Positions 40,252-44,361 of a stretch of DNA of 44,361 bases are shown piece by piece. Positions within the stretch are counted from its first letter, which is position 1; each line of letters starts with the position of its first letter. The position numbers and the translations under genes are program-made. The notes below the pieces were generated by a model. That model was not told the DNA's origin. It saw only the letters and a list, made by a program, of their open reading frames with translations, and made no database searches. Source of the DNA: Multifurca ochricompacta (taxonomy: Eukaryota; Basidiomycota; Agaricomycetes; Russulales; Russulaceae); contig WTXG01000281.1 in assembly GCA_022496185.1 (NCBI GenBank), positions 1 through 44,361 on the forward strand, written 5' to 3'.

Positions 40252-43200
40252 GCTCAAACCCATCGGCCTGGGCACGAGCACTCCATGTTACCTCTGTGTA
40301 TGCTAGTCGATTCAAATCATTGAAAATACCAGTCCATTTTGAAACTACACAGAAACGGCCGATCGAGATATTTTAGTGGACTCCGGAGCTACAGACAACT
40401 TTATTCACCCACGACTAATCAAAACAATGGGCCTGGGACGGCTGGCACTTCCCCAGGAAAAGAACATTTGGAACATTGACGGAAGGCCAACCGCGCTGGA
40501 AAAATCACTCATTACACGGATCTAAAGGTCCAGGTTGGAGAGACATGAAGAACATTCGTTTCCTGATTACGGACCTGGGAGACGAAGATCTTATCCTAGG
40601 ATATCCGTGGCTTGCCGCTTTGAGCCCAAGATCAACTGGGCTGACGCGACAATGGATAAAGAATCATATCCCACTATCATCACGTCATAGGATATGACTA
40701 TGCAGTCAGACATCCCATAATCAGAGCCACGAGCACGGGAATGGAAGACCAGGGACGCTGTTACGCCACTAAAGCATCGGAACTAGCCCAAAAGGCAATA
40801 CAAGGGCAGGTGGAAAAGACATACAGCGATATAGTGCCGAGTATCTACCATCGGCATTGGAAGGTGTTTTCCGAGGAGGAATCCCAGCGTTTTCCACCTC
40901 CCAGACCATGGGACCACGCCATAGACTTACTCCCTGACACACCAACAGCAATAGATTGCAAAATCTATCCGCTGTCCCAGTCTGAGCAGGTGGCATTGAC
41001 GGAGTTCCTGGAAGAACATTTGGCAAAAGGATATATTCGCCCGTCCAAGTCGCAGTACGCTTCACCCTTCTTCTTCATCAAAAAGAAGGATGGCAAGCTA
41101 CGACCAGTCCAGGATTATTGGCGGATTAACACATACACCATGAAAAACGCCTACCCCCTACCGCTCATCTCCAAACTTATTGACACCATGAGGGATAAGT
41201 CCCTCTTCTCAAAGATGGACGTGCGATGGGGTTATAACAACGTCAGGATCAAGGAAGGTGACCAGTGCAAAGCGGCGTTCAAAACAAATCAAGGGTTGTT
41301 TGAGCCCAATGTCATGTTCTTTGGTCTCACGAACTCGCCGGCAACATTCCAGTCTATGATGAATCACATTTTCCGCGACCTCATTCTCACAGGAGAAGTA
41401 GTGGTCTATATGGACGACATCCTAGTAGCCACTGCAGATGATTTGGACCACCATCGACGCCGTGTACATCAGGTACTGGACATACTGTATGAACATGACC
41501 TCTATCTCAAACCCGCCAAATGCTCCTTCGAACAACGGAGTGTTGAGTATCTAGGGGTCATCTTGGAAGGAGGACAAGTGCGCATGGACCCCGTTAAAGT
41601 ACAGGGAATCCGGGAGTGGCCCGTGCCAACCTGCGTCAAGGATGTCCGATCGTTCATCGGATTCTGTAATTTTTACCGACGATTCGTCAAGGGGTTTTCA
41701 GGCATAGCGCGACCACTGAACGACCTACTGAAAAAGGATGTATCATGGCATTGGGATACCGCACAGCAGCAGGCGTTTGAACAGATTAGGGACCTCGTCG
41801 GCTCAGAACCAGTACTTATCCAACCAGATCTGAACCACCCCTTCGAAGTAGAGGTGGATGCCTCGCACTTTGCGAACGGGGCCGTATTATATCAGAGAGA
41901 TGCCGCACAAGTGCTTCACCCAGTGGCATACTATTCCGAAACCTTCTCCCCTGCTGAAAGGAACTACGACATCTGGGATAGGGAGCTTTTAGCCATAGTT
42001 AAGGCGTTGCGACACTGGCGACCCTATTTGGCAGGCACCCCTCATAAGACCATCATCCACACTGATCATTCCAACCTCTTATACTGGAAGGAACCCCACA
42101 AGATCAGCTGGCGTGTAGCACGAGAAGTCTTGGAACTAGAAGAATATAACTTCACGCTGAAACACATTGCTGGGAGTCAGAATGCTAGAGCAGATGCATT
42201 GTCACGCAGACCAGACATGCATACAGGGGAAGATGACAATAACGACATCACTGTCCTCCTAGAAGAGGTATTTGCCAAGACGGCCATTGTCAGTCTCCAT
42301 GATATGGACCTTTGGGCACAAGTCTCCCAAAATATGAACCAAGACCTGTGTCGTTCATGGGCTGACGCTCACAATTTAAAAGAAATCAGCGGTCTTTGGT
42401 GGAAAGATGGAGATCGACTCGTTGTCACCGGTGGTGACAACATTAAGAGGGGGGTGATCCATTTTCATCACGACCTTCCCTCCACTGGCCATCCAGGCAT
42501 TGCCAACACTTATGCCCTGGCCAAGAGAGACTATTGGTGGCCCAATATGAAAAAAGACATTGAGAGCTACGTACGAGGATGCGCATCATGCCAAGCAAAC
42601 AAAGTGAACACGCACCCAAAAGTCCCACCAATGCTTCCCATTACCCCCAGTACATTGACTCCTTTCCAGACCATCGCCATGGACTTCATTGTCAAGCTGC
42701 CCAAATCACAAGGCTTCGACACTATCCTCACTATCACAGACCATGATTGTTCCAAAGCGGCCCTCTTCATTCCCTGCAACGAAACTATCACAGCTGAAGG
42801 AGTGGCGAAACTATACCTGAACCACGTATACCGTCATTACGGACTCCCTAAAAAGATCATCTCTGACCGGGATACCCGTTTTACATCGGCATTCGCGAGA
42901 GCCTTATGCAAGACGCTGGACATCACGCAGAATATCTCGACGGCATACCATCCACAGACAGACGGACAGTCTGAGCAGACGAACCAATGGTTGGAACAGT
43001 ATCTCCGGTTTTGGTGCAACGGCAGGCAGGACGATTGGGGGAATGGCTGTCGACCGCAGAATTCGCTCACAATTCATGGCCCAATGGGACGACAAAATCC
43101 ACCCCTTTCTCCCTTATCATGGGCTGGACTCCACGCACCACGTGGACAGAAAAGCCCATCAATGTCCCGTCAGTAACTGAACGAATCGGCCAATGGGAAG

Positions 43201-43720
43201 AGCTGCGGCAATCAGCCAATGAGAATCTGGTAAAGGCGCAACAGCTTCTGGCTGCACAGCCAAGCACATTCACACCTTATCGAACCAATGACTGGGTGTG
43301 GCTCGAGGGTAGAAATATTCACACGTCACACCCCTCGGCCAAATTAGCGCCCCGACGCCACGGACCCTTCCAAATCACAAGGAAGCTGTCAGACGTCTCT
43401 TACGAATTGCAGTTGCCGCCGAAATGGAAGATCCATCCAGTCTTCCATGCCAAGCTTCTGACCCCTTACAAAGAAACCTCCATTCACGGAGAGAACTTCC
43501 CGAGACCCCCACCTGACCTTATCGATGGCGAAGAAGAATGGGAAGTGGAGCGCGTTCTAGACTCCAAGCGACAAGGCCGAGGGCGCAAGTTGTACTACCT
43601 GATCAAGTGGAAAGGTTTCCCAGACTCTGACAACTCGTGGGAACCAGCCGGGGATATCTCGCCCCGGACCTGATTGCGGAGTTCCATTTACGACATCCCC
43701 AAGCACCCAAGAACAGTTAA
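40242..43720 (+). pseudogene. pol: Element D pol: protease to chromodomain, several frameshifts
   Basis: Relative to B and C, single bases are missing near 40363, 40484, 40544, 40622 and 40688 (protease region), 43038 (integrase) and 43660 (end of chromodomain). Between them a long frame (40741-43176) carries intact reverse transcriptase (YMDD at 41407-41418), RNase H (VEVDAS, HTDHSN) and most of the integrase. The protease DSGA is present. DYWRIN has Trp where B has Arg, and DGQSEQTNQ has Gln where C has Arg; both are CpG-type changes. The chromodomain (about 43540-43660) reads [23 protein letters not shown]. Pol ends at TAA 43718-43720. The losses may be real or sequencing errors. Confidence 0.9.
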
Positions 43721-43788
43721 AAGGGGGACCAACTCCAGACTTTCCCCCAGAACAACGCTTCACTAGCAAGTCCTAACCACATCTTAAC

Positions 43789-44361
43789 ATGTCTGCCTCT
43801 TTCATCGCTGCCTCCGCCGCCATCGACGCCTTCACTGCCACCACTGGGTCGTGGAAGCCTTCCCCTCTGCTCATCCCTCCACGCGCCCCTCTTCCCCTAT
43901 TGACTACGAAGTCGCAGAGGCCCGAGTTAAAAACCAATCCCCGAACCCAAATGATGACTTCACCCATCGCGAAGACCCCCACCCCAATGACCTGCTCAAC
44001 GGAGAGATCGATGACGAAGCCCCGGAGTTCCCATTCATCCCCAACAACCCCAACTCGTCGATGTACTTCCCCTGGAGATCACAATGGCCGACGGATCTAC
44101 GGCCATCGCCAAATATATCTATTACACCAATGGCGGATGGATGTGGCGGGGTGTATGAAGAAGGATGGACCAGTGTACGGAGCCCCTGTCTATCTGGAGG
44201 AAAGGTATACAGGTCGACTCCACACACGTGACTGACGAACAGTTGGGTCACCTCGCCGCGGAGGACTGTCGCGCCTTTGGCGATCGATGAGGTGATGAAC
44301 GACATGAGACTACCACGTCTGAAGGCAGAAGTTATGAGGCTGAGGAAGAGTATCACCCTGA
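43789..44361 (+). pseudogene. Element D ORF3, N-terminal part, frameshifted and cut by window end
   Basis: ATG at 43789, 68 nt after the pol stop, with AAC before it. MSASFIAASAAIDAFTATT matches B and C. Single-base losses near 43847, 44072 and 44130 break the frame; the pieces still align with B and C (SPNPNDDFTHRE, KYIYYTN, MKKDGPVYGAPVYLEERYTGRL). The window ends in the helical region, before the Cys/His units. It shows that ORF3 is a regular part of this family. Confidence 0.82.

Larger units (their letters stand above)
38136..44361 (+). mobile_element. Element D: chromovirus with third ORF, runs off the window
   Basis: 5' LTR (38136-38720), self-priming site, intact gag, frameshifted pol, start of ORF3. 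Closest to B in gag and pol. Inserted in Copia E2; the five bases before it are TCTAG (38131-38135), probably its target duplication. The 3' end is outside the window. Confidence 0.95.

Overview
The window is a dense pile of nested long-terminal-repeat (LTR) retrotransposons from a filamentous fungus, most likely a basidiomycete. I see no convincing host gene, rRNA, tRNA or CRISPR array. The fungal assignment rests on Ty3/Gypsy chromoviruses with Tf1-type self-priming leaders, Ty1/Copia fragments, a Tc1/mariner-type element, and decay that is almost entirely C-to-T at CpG, as expected for methylated repeats. Species cannot be told.

Layout. (1) 1-583: minus-strand LTR 'H', inserted in the 5' LTR of element A. 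(2) 584-26599: element A, a plus-strand chromovirus, cut into pieces by later insertions: a 1.6-kb palindromic Tc1-like element (4003-5609, TA duplication); a solo LTR 'S' (7244-16097, ACTTC duplication), itself hit by element B (7587-15084, minus, CAACG duplication); and element C (16820-24282, plus, AGAAG duplication). (3) 26600-27891: the 3' end of a plus-strand Copia element E1, into which A inserted. (4) 27892-28422: a partial plus-strand LTR 'G'. (5) 28423-36244: element F, a minus-strand Ty3/Gypsy element of a different lineage, tRNA-primed and without a visible chromodomain. (6) 36245-38135: the 3' part of a minus-strand Copia element E2. (7) 38136-44361 and beyond: element D, plus strand, inserted in E2 and running off the window.

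B, C and D are one family: LTR, primer site, Gag with zinc knuckle, a -1 frameshift at a T5 run, Pol (protease, reverse transcriptase, RNase H, integrase, chromodomain), then a third ORF in the env position, polypurine tract and LTR. The third ORF is the most unusual feature. It is about 400 residues, is conserved in all three copies, has a coiled-coil-like middle and four tandem Cys/His zinc-binding units, and lacks any membrane segment.

Shared logic. In H, A, B, C and D, a TATATAA box lies exactly 34 bp upstream of a 10-11-nt sequence. In A-D the complement of that sequence sits 2 nt after the LTR, which is the arrangement expected of mRNA self-priming. All clear premature stops I could compare are CGA-to-TGA, and LTR-LTR differences in B and C are all at CpG sites. 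The elements therefore look recent but silenced and mutated by CpG deamination.
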